Shown: positions 51,535 through 63,376 of the stretch, in pieces
How positions within the stretch are numbered: position 1 is the first letter of the stretch
How the letters are laid out: each line of letters starts with the position of its first letter
NCBI GenBank assembly: GCA_963383645.1
Contig: OY726560.1
Location: 148,873,052-148,937,051 of the forward strand
Source: Muscardinus avellanarius
Lineage: Eukaryota > Chordata > Mammalia > Rodentia > Gliridae
Length of the DNA stretch: 64,000 nucleotides
Reading direction: 5' to 3'
Program-made: the position numbers and the translations under genes
Notes under the pieces: generated by a model
What the model saw: the letters and a program-made list of their open reading frames with translations, nothing else
Told to the model about the DNA's origin: nothing
The model's database searches: none

Positions 51535-51704
51535 TATTTTTTTGGAACTGGGGACACCCAGCTCTATCTTTTATTCTTTATTTTGAAAAAAGGTCTTACT
51601 AAGTTGTGGAGGGCCTAAGTAGCTGAGGCTGGCTATGAATATGTGATCTTCCTGTCTTAGCCTCCCAAGTACTGAGATTATAAGCATGGATCACCACATC
51701 TGGC
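51535..51704 (-). mobile_element. B1-dID SINE, ID half mostly deleted
   Basis: The right half jumps from tttggaactggggac to acccagctc; left half intact down to atcaccacatctggc. Confidence 0.82.
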
Positions 51705-51714
51705 AAAACCCCAA

Positions 51715-53040
51715 AATATTTGGAAAGTAAAACATACTCCCAGATAATTCAAGAGTCAAAGAAAAAATCACAAGGGAAACAAGATATTTTTAATAAAGTT
51801 ATGCAAATACAACAGAAGTGTGTGAGATACAACTGCAGCAGTATTTAGAGAAAATTTATAACCTTAAGTGTTCATATTAGGGTAAACAACTTAAAATTGA
51901 TGATCTGAGTTCTCACATTAAAAAAATTTAAACCCAAACATACAAGGAAACAATAAAGAGCAGAAACAATGAAATATAAAACAATAGAGAAGCCAATAAA
52001 ATGGACTTGATAAAATGATTATTAACTGTTGTGCCTCCAGGCTAAATTGATAAAGGGGGAAAAAGACAAAGACGTGTATTGTTAAAATAACAAGTAAAAG
52101 GGAGATCCCACTACAGATATTATAATAGGGAAATAGTATGAACAACTTCATGCCAATACATTTGACAACCTAGATGAACTGGACAAGTTTCCTTCAGAGA
52201 TACAAGTGACAAATCCTGATTCCCAAAGGTATAAATGTTTAATATTCCTATTATTCATTATGTATGTAATTGTAAGTCCCTCCCCATCCCTCCAAATCTA
52301 GAATGTTTTATTGGTGACTTCTTAAAGAATAATTAGTAATCTTACCTGGAATTTTTTAGAGAAAGAGGTAACATTTCATATGTTAAGATCAATGTTACAG
52401 TGATTTAAAACACAGACAAATATAAAAGAAAACAACATTACAGATAAATAGCTCTAATATTCAAACATGAATAAAAAATGAAACTCAGTCCAGCAATAAA
52501 ATGATAATTATTATAACCAAATGGAGTTGACCCCAGGACTTCAAGGTTGGTTTAGCAGTCAGGAATCAATTAATGTGATTTGCCATATTTACAAAATAAT
52601 AGAGAAAGTCATATAAATATTTTAATACTGCCCCCAAATTCATTTAATTAATCTAACATCCATTAATGATAAATGCCCTCAGTAAACCAGAAACACAAGG
52701 GAATTTCCCAAACCCAATTACGGGCCTCTACAAAGATTTACAAATAACATCAAAACTCTAAAAATGAAGAATCAATGTTTTTCAATTGAAAACAGTAACA
52801 AAGCAAGGATTTTTGCTCTTACCACTTAAACATTTTACTGGAAACAATATACAGTGTAATAAAGAAAAAAGGGAAAGCATAAAGATTGGGAAGGGAGAAG
52901 AAAAACTGTATTTGCAGATAACAAGATTTAACACATAGGTAATCCCAAGACATGACAAATTTTGTCTTCAGATACTTAAATATATAGATCACTATCTCAG
53001 ACAATCCTTAGCTTTTCCCTTCCTAATTTAATAAAAATAA
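51715..53040 (+). mobile_element. Old L1 ORF2 remnant, sense on + strand
   Basis: Recognisable waypoints of the L1 reverse transcriptase region in order: a gaaaaaatcacaagggaaa block, gcagtatttagagaaaattt, gaacaacttcatgccaa with gacaacctagatgaactgg, ggttggtttagcagtcag, and cagataacaagattt. Many stops; no open frame. Confidence 0.7.
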
Positions 53041-53149
53041 CCTGGCATGAATTTACATTATTTTTGAGTCAATCAAATCAGAAGAAAGACCAACATTTAG
53101 ACAGTTTTTCCATTTAACTTATTTATGTTAATCAAATGCATACTAATTC

Positions 53150-53320
53150 TTTTTTGTGTGTGTGGTACCGGGGATGGAACCCAGGGGTCTTCTACCTGGT
53201 TTTTTTTTTTTTTTTAAATTTGGAAACGGTCTCACTAGGTTGCTGAGGCTGGGTTCAAACCTGCACGATTCTCCAGTCTCAGCCTCTCAAGTGCTGGGAT
53301 TACAAGCATGTGCCACCACT
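53150..53320 (-). mobile_element. B1-dID SINE, internally deleted
   Basis: The ID half runs into a poly(T) where the linker should be (53199-53216), then B1 half. Confidence 0.83.
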
Positions 53321-53718
53321 AAGTTGCATGTAGATACAGGATTAAACTAGATATAATTAGAAGAAAGTGTGAAAGAAAAAAACTGCAAATGCCCACCAAG
53401 TCATAATCCAAACTTTTATTTGTTAAATAGAAAAAAATTAGAATAGACCTAACTTTTTATGAACTGTGGCATGTAGTTAAAAACTAAAATATACCAAAGA
53501 AGCATAGTAAAGAACACCCATCCTGTCTCCCCACGGTCCCCATCACCAACACAGAAACTAGTTTAAAACTTTTTTTAGTTGTTGTGCAGGTCTCTAGATA
53601 ATATGCAGAGATCATCATCTCAAATTTTAGACAATGTATTGAATTCTCACTATTAACATACAAGGATCTTAGCCTATTTTTCCTCTCCCCAAATTATCAC
53701 AAAGTTACAGCACTCTTT

Positions 53719-53939
53719 TTTTGTTTGTTTTGTTTTTGGTGGTACTGAGGGTGGAACTTAGAGGCTTTCTACCCCGAGCTATACTCCCAAACCCATTTTA
53801 TTCTTTATTTGGAAACAGGGTCTCACTGAGTTGCTGAGAGTCTCACTAAGTAGCTGAGGCTGGCTTTGAACCTGTGCGATCCTCCTGCCTCAGCCTCCCA
53901 AACGCAGGGATTAACAGCGTGCGCCACCACGCCCGGCTA
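53719..53939 (-). mobile_element. B1-dID SINE
   Basis: Complete minus-strand copy ending ccaccacgcccggct. Confidence 0.88.
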
Positions 53940-54377
53940 CAGCACTTTTTATTTCCTCTATGTAACCTCTTTGCAATTTTAATTAACATGCTTATAGATC
54001 TATTACTTGTTCTCAACTATCCACAGGACCTATTTTAATATTAAGACTTCCACCCTTCCCTCCTTTCCTCTCTGTATCTTCTAGCTTCTAAATTCTACCC
54101 TCAAAGTTGGTAATATATTTATCTTCTAACTACAATTAAGCTAACAAGGTTGATTCTAAAAGCCCCAAACTGGCAGTGTTTATAATGTTCTGACTATATG
54201 AGTACTATCTGTAACAAAGCTGGGCATCATTGTATTTCCTGTCTTGGAGGTTGCAATGGTTTGAATGTCCCCTTCAAAAAGCCCTTAAAAAACACCCTTT
54301 TGTACAATCCCTCCAAAGCCACATGAATCTCAAGCAAATCCTAGATTAAAAAAAAAAAAAAAAAAAAGCTATACTGA

Positions 54378-54575
54378 GCAGGGCGTGGTGGCGCAAGCTG
54401 GGAATCCCCACGCCTGGGAGGCGGAGACAGGAGGATCGCGCAGGTTTGAAGCCAGCCGTGCTGGCATAAGAGACCCTGTTTCAAAAATATAAAAATAGGT
54501 CTGGGAGTGTAGCCCAGAGGTAGAAGGGCTTCCAGGAACCCCAGTACCACCAAAAGAAAAAAAAAAAAAAAAAAG
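54378..54575 (+). mobile_element. B1-dID SINE, short subtype
   Basis: Short subtype with cttccaggaaccccag; the A-rich tail and agctata recur on both sides, consistent with a target duplication. Confidence 0.9.
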
Positions 54576-55073
54576 CTATAAAAACCAGTTTGGCACATTG
54601 GAAACATTTTAATATAGGCTAGAAATTAGGAGAAATTAGTCAACTACTATTTTTATGTATAATAATAGTTACTGTGGTAATGCAAAATGTTTCATAAAGA
54701 TTCATACTGAAATATTTAGGTGGCAATGTCAGAGAGAGGCAATCTTGCTTATGCTTTTAACCAAATGTTGACCTCTCTGAACTCGACTAGTGAACGAGGG
54801 TAACAGGGAATTTTGGGGGGAGCGCTAAAAAGACTTATTATTTATTATTATTACTCGATTAAGTAAGATTTAGTACAACTATTAAAAACCAGGGATGCAG
54901 AAAAAAATTAAAACCAGTGTGCTATGCATAAACTTGATATCCAGCTTCAGAACAAGACACATATAAAATAAATATAAATTCAAGACTAGATTTTATCATA
55001 TCAAACAATAATTTACTTTTATAGGATCAAGATTATGAAACATTTTTATAGCTATGTGACTATAGAGCTGTCT

Positions 55074-55221
55074 CATGGCCAGGCACGGTAGTACACGCCT
55101 GCAATCCCATCATGGCCAGGCACAGTAGTACACGCCTGCAATCCCATCATGGCCAGGCACGGTAGTACACGCCTGCAATCCCATCATGGCCAGGCACGGT
55201 AGTACACGCCTGCAATCCCAA
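55074..55221. repeat. 37-bp x4 tandem repeat made from a SINE head
   Basis: Four copies of a 37-base unit beginning catggccaggcac, starting at 55074, 55111, 55148 and 55185. The second copy differs by one base (cacag for cacgg). Each unit is the first part of the B1-like half of the SINE at 55074-55402. Confidence 0.95.
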
Positions 55222-55402
55222 CACCTGAAGTGGGAAGCTGAGACAGGAGGATAGTAAGTTTGAGGAGAGCCTCAGTAAGTAGTGAGACTCTCATCAACCT
55301 AGTGAGACCCTGCTTCAAAATAAAAATAAAATAGGGCCGGGGGTATAGTTCAGAGGTAGAATGTCCCTGGGTTCAATTCCGAATGCCGAACACAAACAAA
55401 AA
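55074..55402 (+). mobile_element. B1-dID SINE with amplified head
   Basis: A SINE whose first 37 bases are present four times in tandem, then the rest of the element up to gttcaattccgaatgcc. Confidence 0.9.
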
Positions 55403-56584
55403 AACTGTCTCAGAACAGACTGATGACTGCAGTTAGTAAGGAGAAAACATCCAGTCCCAACACCTCAGAAGTAGTGTAAAAATTATTAATGGTAAATATC
55501 TACTCTTTTACAAAAGTGCAAGTTTTCATCCTGCTAGAATGTTTGGTCTTTGCAGGGGACTAAAGACATCAATCATACTTAGGTATAAATAAAAGAAAAA
55601 GGAAGCAGAGGAAAAAGAACAATAAGGAAAAGGAAGTTTGCATTTCTTACAACAAAGTGAAGGAGAAAAACAAGCATGGAACAATTTAATAGTCCTCTGA
55701 ACTGCTGACCATAAAATCTTTTTAAAAAGAGAAAGGGGAGGTAAAAGTAGGAACAAAATGTCTGATAATAAACACAGACGCAGATTATGAATAGAAGGAG
55801 GCCCTCCTTCAATTCCAAATATCACCAGTAGCATTTCTTTTCTTACAGGAAATCAACTGGCTGATTTAAGTTCTACTAAGATCTGGGTGCCTTCCTACTC
55901 CAAAAGATAAAACCACAATTAAAGTTAAAATCTACAGAACTTCTCACTTGAAATCTTGATAGACTGTGGGAGTTTCTGTAACTTTTCAAGAACAAAGAAA
56001 ACCTAGTTCCTCACAGTCCCAAGCAAGTATTATAACTAATGCAGGAGGAAAAGTAATAAGTTTACAACACCTCTTCTCTTTGAAATAGTCACGTTATATT
56101 CGTGAATTTGAAGTTTTAGGCCAAATCTTGCAAACCAAATTTGTGGTGATGCAAGACATAAACCCCAGGGCCTGTGGCTCAGATCACAGGAGCCTACCTT
56201 TGCCAGAGGGCTGGCAGCATCATGGCCAAAGTCTAGTGGTAACATTGTTCTACAGAGTGGCTAAGCTATACTCTAAGACTGAGGCATAATGTCCATGATC
56301 TCAGCATGTATGATGGGTATGGTGTGCCGGGAGTTCAGGGGAGGCACTTTGCCTCTGGGTGAGAGGTCTCAAGAAGCCTTCGTAAGGGTATGGCCTATAG
56401 GTTAAGTCTTAAAGCATGAGAACTGAAAAGGCTGTCTAGGATCTGGAAGTAGACAGGATATTATTCTTGGCTATTGTAGTAGCACTGCTAAAGAGACGAC
56501 AACAGAGGTACATCAGGAAATTAAAACTACTCAAGTGATATCAGTTGAGATTTAACAGAAAATGCCTACCCTGAGAGAGTGTGA

Positions 56585-56803
56585 GTGTGTGTGTGTTACT
56601 AGGGACTGAGCTCAGGAGTGTTTGACCTCTGAGCCCAGCCCTATTACCTCTGAACCCAGGAGTGTTTTACCACCCAGCCCTATTTTATTTTGAAGCAGGG
56701 TCTCAGTTGCTAAGTTGCTGAGGCTGGCCTCAAATCTTGGATTCTCCTGTCTCAACCTCCCAAGTACTAGGATTACAAGGTATGTACCACCATTCCTGGT
56801 TTG
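56585..56803 (-). mobile_element. B1-dID SINE with duplicated ID segment
   Basis: The segment cctctgaRcccag and agccctatt occurs twice in the right half (56618-56645 and 56646-56682); B1 half follows. Confidence 0.82.
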
Positions 56804-56893
56804 CAGCATCTATTAATATCTATTTTCTATAAAAATTTCTGAAACCTGTACTCTGAGACATAACTGACATTTTATTAGAAAAAGAAATAAAAT

Positions 56894-56994
56894 GAGCTTG
56901 GTGTGGTGACACATGCTTGTAATCCCAGTACTTGGGAGGCTGAGATAAGAAGATCACAGGTTCACCGCCAGCCTCAGCTACTTAGCGAGGCCTC
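56894..56994 (+). mobile_element. B1 half of a SINE, 3' truncated
   Basis: Only the left half remains (gcttggtgtggtgacaca to acttagcgaggcc). Confidence 0.82.
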
Positions 56995-58137
56995 CCACCG
57001 TGGCCTTTGGCCCCAGTTTGTTTCTAAGGTCTGGTTGCACTCCTGCTTAAAGTTACACAAAGCCTATCCCACACACAGGAACTGCGTATCTGAGGGTCCA
57101 GGAAACACGTGCTGTCCTACGAGTAAGTACATTTTTATGTTTGAACTAGCTTTAGTGAGTATGTGCTAAAGACTGTTATATACAATATTTTATTAAACTC
57201 AAAGGGCTGATTTATCAAATTGGAAAGTTAGAAATAAATTACACAGGATAGATGCACTCTCTATGGTTAGCCTGTATTAACTGGCCTGAATTTTGTTGAA
57301 ACTAAAATATAGATTTCCACTGAAGTAGAGATGCTTTACACACACACACACACTCCAAAACTGTTATCAATTATCAAGAATTGTTGACACATGCTATCTG
57401 CATTAGTTAAATCACAAGGGTCAGTCAATACATAAGAGACTGGACAGCCTGTACTTAAAGTCACCAGTAATGCCAGCTATAGGTTAAAGTATTCTAGCTG
57501 CATGTGCATCTGTCTCAGAAAGAGCAATTTAATAACAACACCAACATAGTCTTTAAGAGCCCTCACACTGACATCCTGTTATTCTTGCTTAGATTCAGAT
57601 GGGATGGCTTATTTTCCCCCCAGGGGAAGAGACAACATATTGATTTTTAAATCCTTTCCTAACATGAACAAACATAATTTTATATGTTGAATAGGAAAGG
57701 ATAAATTTCAGTAGCACATCAATATAAGGTTTATATCACAAACTGTTCCCTCCTACACAAACTTGTAACATTGAACAAAACCCATAAACCCAAGAAAGTA
57801 AAAAGATCACTAAGTGAAAGGCTCTTAATTACTGTGACCAGGTATAAATATATTTTCATTAAATGAATTCCTGAAAATCATATTATAAGAACTATCTTCC
57901 AGGTTTTTGTAGATTAGTAGTACAGTGAAGGGAAATATGTGATATAAGACATGTGCATATAATCAGTACACATACATAGAGGGTACTCATAAAAAAAGTA
58001 AATTTTCACAGGAGGCTTTTACATGTATATAACCATTCCCAGTCCTTCTAGCCATACTTTAAACCAATACCTAGTCTACCAGAAAATTCAATTTATTACA
58101 ACAAAAAGGAGACCCAGGATCTTCAGAAACACAGATG

Positions 58138-58362
58138 TAAGCAGGGCGTGGTGGCACATGCTTGTTATCCCAGCATTTGGGAGGCTAAGACAGGAGGATA
58201 GCAAATTGCGGACAGCCTCAGCTACTACTTAGTGAGGCTCTTTGCAACTCAGTGAGACCCTGTTTCAAAATAAAAGAATAAAAAAAATAGTGCTGGGGAT
58301 GTAGTTTGGAGGTAGAATGCCCCTGGGTTCCATCCTCAGTACTGGGGGGGAAAAAAAAGAAT
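58138..58362 (+). mobile_element. B1-dID SINE
   Basis: Complete dimer with A tail. Confidence 0.88.
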
Positions 58363-58691
58363 AAAACATGGGATGTATTCTATAACTCTGCTCTCCAAAA
58401 CAAACTGTGGTAATATTTTCAGAAGAATCACTATATAATGTTGACCTAAGAAACATTTAACAAAACTTTTCATGAAGAACTGAGGCAGAATGTAATGAAA
58501 TGCAATAACTGACCTTTACTCACTCCTTCAACTGTTCAGGCACCGTGTGCTGCTTCTGGACCTTTACCCCTGAACACAGATGAGCTTATTTGGCCTCCTG
58601 GAAGCAGGAAAGTTGGCCCGAGCAAGTAACTACAACCATACTCACCGAGTCACTGAATAGGAGTCACCCAACTAACACAAAGCAGGGGAAG

Positions 58692-59192
58692 TGTGTTGGT
58701 TAGCTCTCTGCTGCTAGGACAAAATACCTCAACAAGACACCTTAGAAGAGGAAAGATTCTACCTTATGGATTCAGCCCAGAGTTGGCTACTTCCCTGCAT
58801 TGGGCCTAGGCTGTGAGGCAAACATCATGGTGGACAGGCATTGCAGATGACAACTACTGAGATCATGGCAGAGAAAAGAGAAAGGGAAATGGGGACAAAG
58901 GGAGGAGTGAGGGCGAGATGCAAGGCAGGGGGCTGGGACAAGACAAACCCTTCCAGGGCACATCTCCAGTGATGGTTCTTCCAAAAACGCCCCAACTCCT
59001 TCAGTTTCTACTGCCTCTCATAGTGCCATTTAATTAGTAACCCATCAGTGGATTTACCCGCAGATGAGGTTGAAGACCTCATGATCCAATCACTCTCCAA
59101 GAGTCCCACAGCTGAGCACTGCTGCACCAGGAATAAGTGTTTACTTAACACCTGAGACTTTAGAGGACATTCTCGATCCAAATGGTAACACA
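58692..59192 (+). mobile_element. MaLR-type solo LTR (ERVL-MaLR)
   Basis: Begins TGTGTTGGTTAGC and ends GGTAACACA, so the termini TGTGTT and AACACA are inverted repeats. About 500 bases, with the purine-rich middle typical of MT/MST LTRs. No clear target duplication. Confidence 0.75.
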
Positions 59193-59341
59193 CAGTGTCC
59201 CTAAAAAGTTATTTAGCACCTAAAAGATGAATAGAAGTTTATCAGGCCAGAGACAATATAGTTAATAAAGAAAGTAGCAGCTTTGAAGGTAGGAGATGAG
59301 AGTTTATATGATCTATATAAAGAAATGAACTCTAGTATTAT

Positions 59342-59546
59342 AGCTTTTTTTTTTTTTTTTTTGGTGGTACTGGGGTTCCTGGAAGCCCTTCTACCTCCGG
59401 GCTACACTCCCAGACCTATTTTTACATTTTTATTTGGAAACAGGGTCTCCTAAGCCAGCGCGCGGGGCTGGCTTCAAACCTGCACGATCCTCCTGTCTCT
59501 GCCTCCCAAGCGTGGGGATTACAAGCGTGCGCCACCACGCCCGGCT
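59342..59546 (-). mobile_element. B1-dID SINE, short subtype, young
   Basis: Near-consensus short subtype flanked by an exact duplication tagtattatagctttt (59332-59347 and 59546-59561), which points to a recent insertion. Confidence 0.92.
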
Positions 59547-59747
59547 AGTATTATAGCTTTTTGACAAAGAAAATGTGAGAAGAAAAAGGATTCTGTCTCA
59601 TCAGCTAAAAGACTTTTCAAAAGAAAGACACAGTATCAATTCCACCACCAGTTATGTGCTCACGATGGTCAAATTGGTTAATTGGTTTTGTGACAGAAGC
59701 AGTATTTGAATGTGCTAATTAGTTTTATGACTTAAAACTTCAATGCA

Positions 59748-59951
59748 GCCAGGAGTGGTGGAGCATGCTTGTAATCCCGATGCTTGGGAGGCAAAGACAG
59801 GAAGATCGTGCAGGTTCAAAGCCAGCCTCGCTGGCTTAAGAGACCCTGTTTTCAAATAAAATATATATTAAAAAAAAATAGGTCTGGGAGTATAGCCCAG
59901 AGGTAGAAGGGTTCCATCCCCAGTACCACCAAAAAAAAAAAAAAAAAAAAC
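59748..59951 (+). mobile_element. B1-dID SINE, short-subtype relative
   Basis: Shortened middle (agcctcgctggcttaaga) but a right half that lacks the cttccaggaacc block; long A tail. Confidence 0.86.
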
Positions 59952-60054
59952 CAAAAGACAAAAGAAATCTTTAATGAAAATTATATTTAATTTAAAATAC
60001 ATCCCAATTTAACGAATATCAACATGTAAGAAAGGGTTTTTCTTAAAAAAATTA

Positions 60055-61850
60055 GACTTCTGGGAAGATGGTGACCGAGAAAAGCAGCATTTACGAGTCC
60101 TGCTAAAACTTGATCTCTATTGCCACAAAATCAGTGCTTTTCATAGCCAGAAAACACTAGCAACAGAGAAATAAAAACTGTAAACACAAGGGACAGAGAA
60201 AAAAAAGACTAGAACAACCAGAGACCAGAAAAGAAATCAAGCCTGCAATGCGGCCGCAGAGCCATGCCAGCACCATCTTCCTTCACAGCACCAGTCTCCA
60301 GAGAGGAAAGGTAAACAAGGAGCTGAAGTAAGCTGCTGCAGATCATTCGAGTGTAATTCAGCAGTTCTTTCAGTACAAAGAAAGTCTAAAACTCCCAGTG
60401 GCCAAGCTCATCACGCCTTCCGGGGACTCAGAACGGAGCTCAAAACCAGAAAACAAATACGCCAGTCTCACAGCCAAGGGAGTGGCAGCGGTGCCATATT
60501 GCCAGCAGCAACAGCCTCACAGCCAAGGGCGTGGCAGCGGAGCCCTATCGCCAACAGCGACAGTGAGTTCACCACACCCTGCTACAGCTCCTGATCGGCG
60601 CGCACAATATCTGTGAGTAAAATTGCGGCCCCTAAAGGAGAAATCCCTGTACTGCACTCCCAGGGACTTGTGCAGCTTTTGATAATCTGAGATTTTTCAG
60701 TCCAACCCAGTGAAGGAGTAGCAGTAGCTGAGATACCACACCCTACTCGCAGCTCCCCGTAGGAAAACACCCAGCCCGGCACCCCCCTCCACCCCCCCAC
60801 AGTCTGGCGCAGCCTTGATTACTCCCTGGATCTGAGACTTTGCGATACAACCCAGTAAAGGAGTAGTGGCGGCTGAGATGACCACAGACTCGAGATACAG
60901 AGCACCCTAAGTGAAGTCGTAGTGATCCAGGGAAGGCACAAAATTCTGAAATCATGGGAAAGAGGAACAACAATTGAGCAATGAATGCCCACAACCCCAT
61001 ATTATCAGAACCTGATAACACAGAAATTCAGAGATCTCCAGAAAATCAAATCAGGAATATAACTGTAGAAATAATACAGGACCTTTGAAAAGAATTTAGA
61101 GTCTAAAAGGAAGCAATCATTGAGGTAAATGCCTCAATTCAAAGTATAAACAATCAATTAGACCACATGGAGAATAGAATCTCGCTCCTAGAAGATGATC
61201 ACTCCAAAAACGAATGCATAACTTATAACTTAGAAAAAAAGAATCAGACAGCAGGAATCTGACATTGAAGAAATATGGGCCCATTTTAAAAGAGCTAACC
61301 TAGGAATAATTGGAATAGAGAAGGGAAAAGAAGGTGAAACCAAAGGGATCAATAATCTCTTCAAAGAAATAATAGCAGAAAAATTTCCAAACATAGAGCA
61401 AGAGGTCAATACACAGGTCCAGGAAACTTATAGAACTCCCTTTAGACAGGATCAGAGAAGAGGTTCCCCACACCACATAATTGTCAAAATGACCAATGTG
61501 GAAGCCAAGCAGAGAATCTTAAAGGCAACAAAAACAAAGGGCCAAGTGACATTCAGAGGCAAACCGATTAGAATCACTCCAGACTTCCCAAACCAAGTCA
61601 TGAGAGCCAGAAGGGCTTGGAGTAACATATTCCAAACTCTGAAAGAAAACAACTTCCAGCCAAAAATTTCCTACCCACAACTATCTATCAAATTAGATGG
61701 GGAAATAAGAACTTCCATGACAAACAGAAACTGAAAGAATTTATGTCTTCAAAACCAGCACTAGAGAAAATACTCAAAGAGATTAACTACAAAGAAGAAG
61801 TAATACATACCAGAACCAGAGAAACAAGATTTTCTATCCAGCAGACAACT
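60055..61850 (+). mobile_element. L1 5'UTR plus ORF1 remnant, without ORF2
   Basis: It begins cttctgggaagatggtgacc, resembling an L1 5' end. The 5'UTR contains tandem, promoter-like repeats: a 49-base unit at 60469 and 60518, and a longer unit near 60704 and 60849. ORF1 follows with a coiled-coil part (INNQLDHMENRISLLEDD), an RRM-type part (NLGIIGIEKGKEGE; FKEIIAEKFPNIEQE) and a C-terminal domain (PIRITPDF; NIFQTLKENNFQPKISYP). Stops and a deletion between coiled coil and RRM disable it. The sequence changes to antisense L1 just after the end of ORF1. Confidence 0.82.
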
Positions 61851-62015
61851 AAAATGGGTTATCTTTGGATATTATTTATTTTAGTCTTTTACCTATTTCT
61901 AAATTGTATTGTTTGCTTTTATTGTTACTAATTTTTAGGATTTCTATTTGGAATATTAATATACCTTCAGATATAGCATTTGGAAATATTTTATCCCATT
62001 CTATCAGTAACTTTT
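61850..62015 (-). mobile_element. Old antisense L1 remnant, left part
   Basis: Follows the reverse complement of the L1 ORF2 end (atatagcatttggaaatatt, ttatcccattctatcag). It continues after the LTR at 63377. Confidence 0.7.
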
Positions 62016-63376
62016 TGCCACGGCCCGCTTTCCTTGATGTCTGCTTTCCTTGATGTCTGCATGTGCCCCCACGCATGACTGATGTGGCATCTCAAGGAGA
62101 AGCCCCGAGGGAGCGTTGCCTCTGGCCAAAGTACTCCATGCTCTTAGATATAAACTATTATTCTTTTGGTAATGATTCTTTTAACTTTCCACATGAATTG
62201 CTCCGGTGATGTAAGATCAGGACTGTGAGAGAAACTGAGTCCGTGGAAAATAAATTTTCTAATAATTTGTCTAAGCCTCTAAATGCCCTCGGCTTTGCTC
62301 AAATGGTAATATAATCTAGTCAGAATTCAGATACTGTGGAAGCATTCCAGCTATCGCAATTACAAATGCAGAATTCCTCCCTATCTTTGACCTTCATTCT
62401 AATCATTATAATAGAGCCGAAGGCTAGGAGGAATCTTGACCTTTGCACCTAGTGATAGCACTGCCTGGAGACAGGGTGACACCACCTGGTTAAAAGAGTT
62501 ATGACAGAAGAAAAGACAGATATAATAAAAACTTCATGTTGTTTTTTGGGCCCTGTCTACTAAAATATATTTTAAGTGTTTAATAGGGTGAAGCGTTCAG
62601 GCAGCAGATGGTATTGCAGACAAAATCCAGCAGACATCCATCGAAATCCTCTAAATCATCATAAATGTACATGGATTTCCCTACGCCAACTACATGTATG
62701 AAAGCTGGAATCTCCGACTTTGTCCCCATTCAACTCAAAGGAGGTTGCTACATAGAGAAGGACATTGGACTAAGCCCTAGGAATAAAAGGTTCAAAAAGG
62801 GTTAAAGAAAACTCTTAAAAACTGAATTTTTCAAGTGATTTTGGGTATGACTTTTATTCTTCTGGAATCTGCCCACTAAAAGCCTCTGCAGCTGCAAGGC
62901 CAAGGCAAGGCCAAAGGAGCTGACTTAAAGCACAAGACCCACCTGCAGGGTCATGGGACTGATTTCAATCACAAGGACCTGTGATGTCACAGGCCTTACT
63001 TTTGTCTTGTTCAGGGTTGGTGATTTACATGTATATTTCACTATTGTTTTTTGGGTGTTTGCACTTTTCTACTAGGGAATCACAGGAAAATAGGGAAATA
63101 TAAAAAATCTTGTGTCTAGAATAAAGCGGTCAATTGCACAAGAAGCATTTGTCCGTGTCAATCAATTCAGATTTTTTTCTTTCCCGGAGAGGAATCTCCA
63201 CTTTTAGCACCTTGAACAGGAACTTTTCATAAAAGGGAAAAAATCGCTGCAGATAAGTGGCTGCAGAACTACAACCGAAACCTTTGCCCACCTTTCTGAG
63301 AAATTCGGTCCCGAACGGACTCAGTGCCCATTTTCATTGCTGGATTTATCATTCCCGATTGAGCAAGTTCGTCGCA
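62016..63376 (+). mobile_element. Solo LTR, probable class II (ERVK/betaretrovirus-like)
   Basis: A 1361-base block starts TGCCACGG and ends CGTCGCA, with a TGC...GCA inverted terminus. It is flanked by the 6-base target duplication ACTTTT (62010-62015 and 63377-63382). Removing it together with one ACTTTT restores continuous antisense L1 sequence. AATAAA occurs at 63120-63125 and a TATA-like aataaaagg at 62781-62789, both for the + strand. Six-base duplications are typical of class II elements. No viral coding sequence is present. Confidence 0.78.

Noticed and set aside
55074..55221. Regular 37-base repeats as a CRISPR-like array
   Set aside because: The units are directly adjacent with no spacers, come from a SINE, and the genome is mammalian.
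62016..63200. A shorter LTR ending at ctcca with duplication CTTTT
   Set aside because: It gives a TG...CA block with a 5-base duplication, but the following 176 bases do not match L1. The border at 63376 gives a 6-base duplication and restores the L1, so it is preferred.
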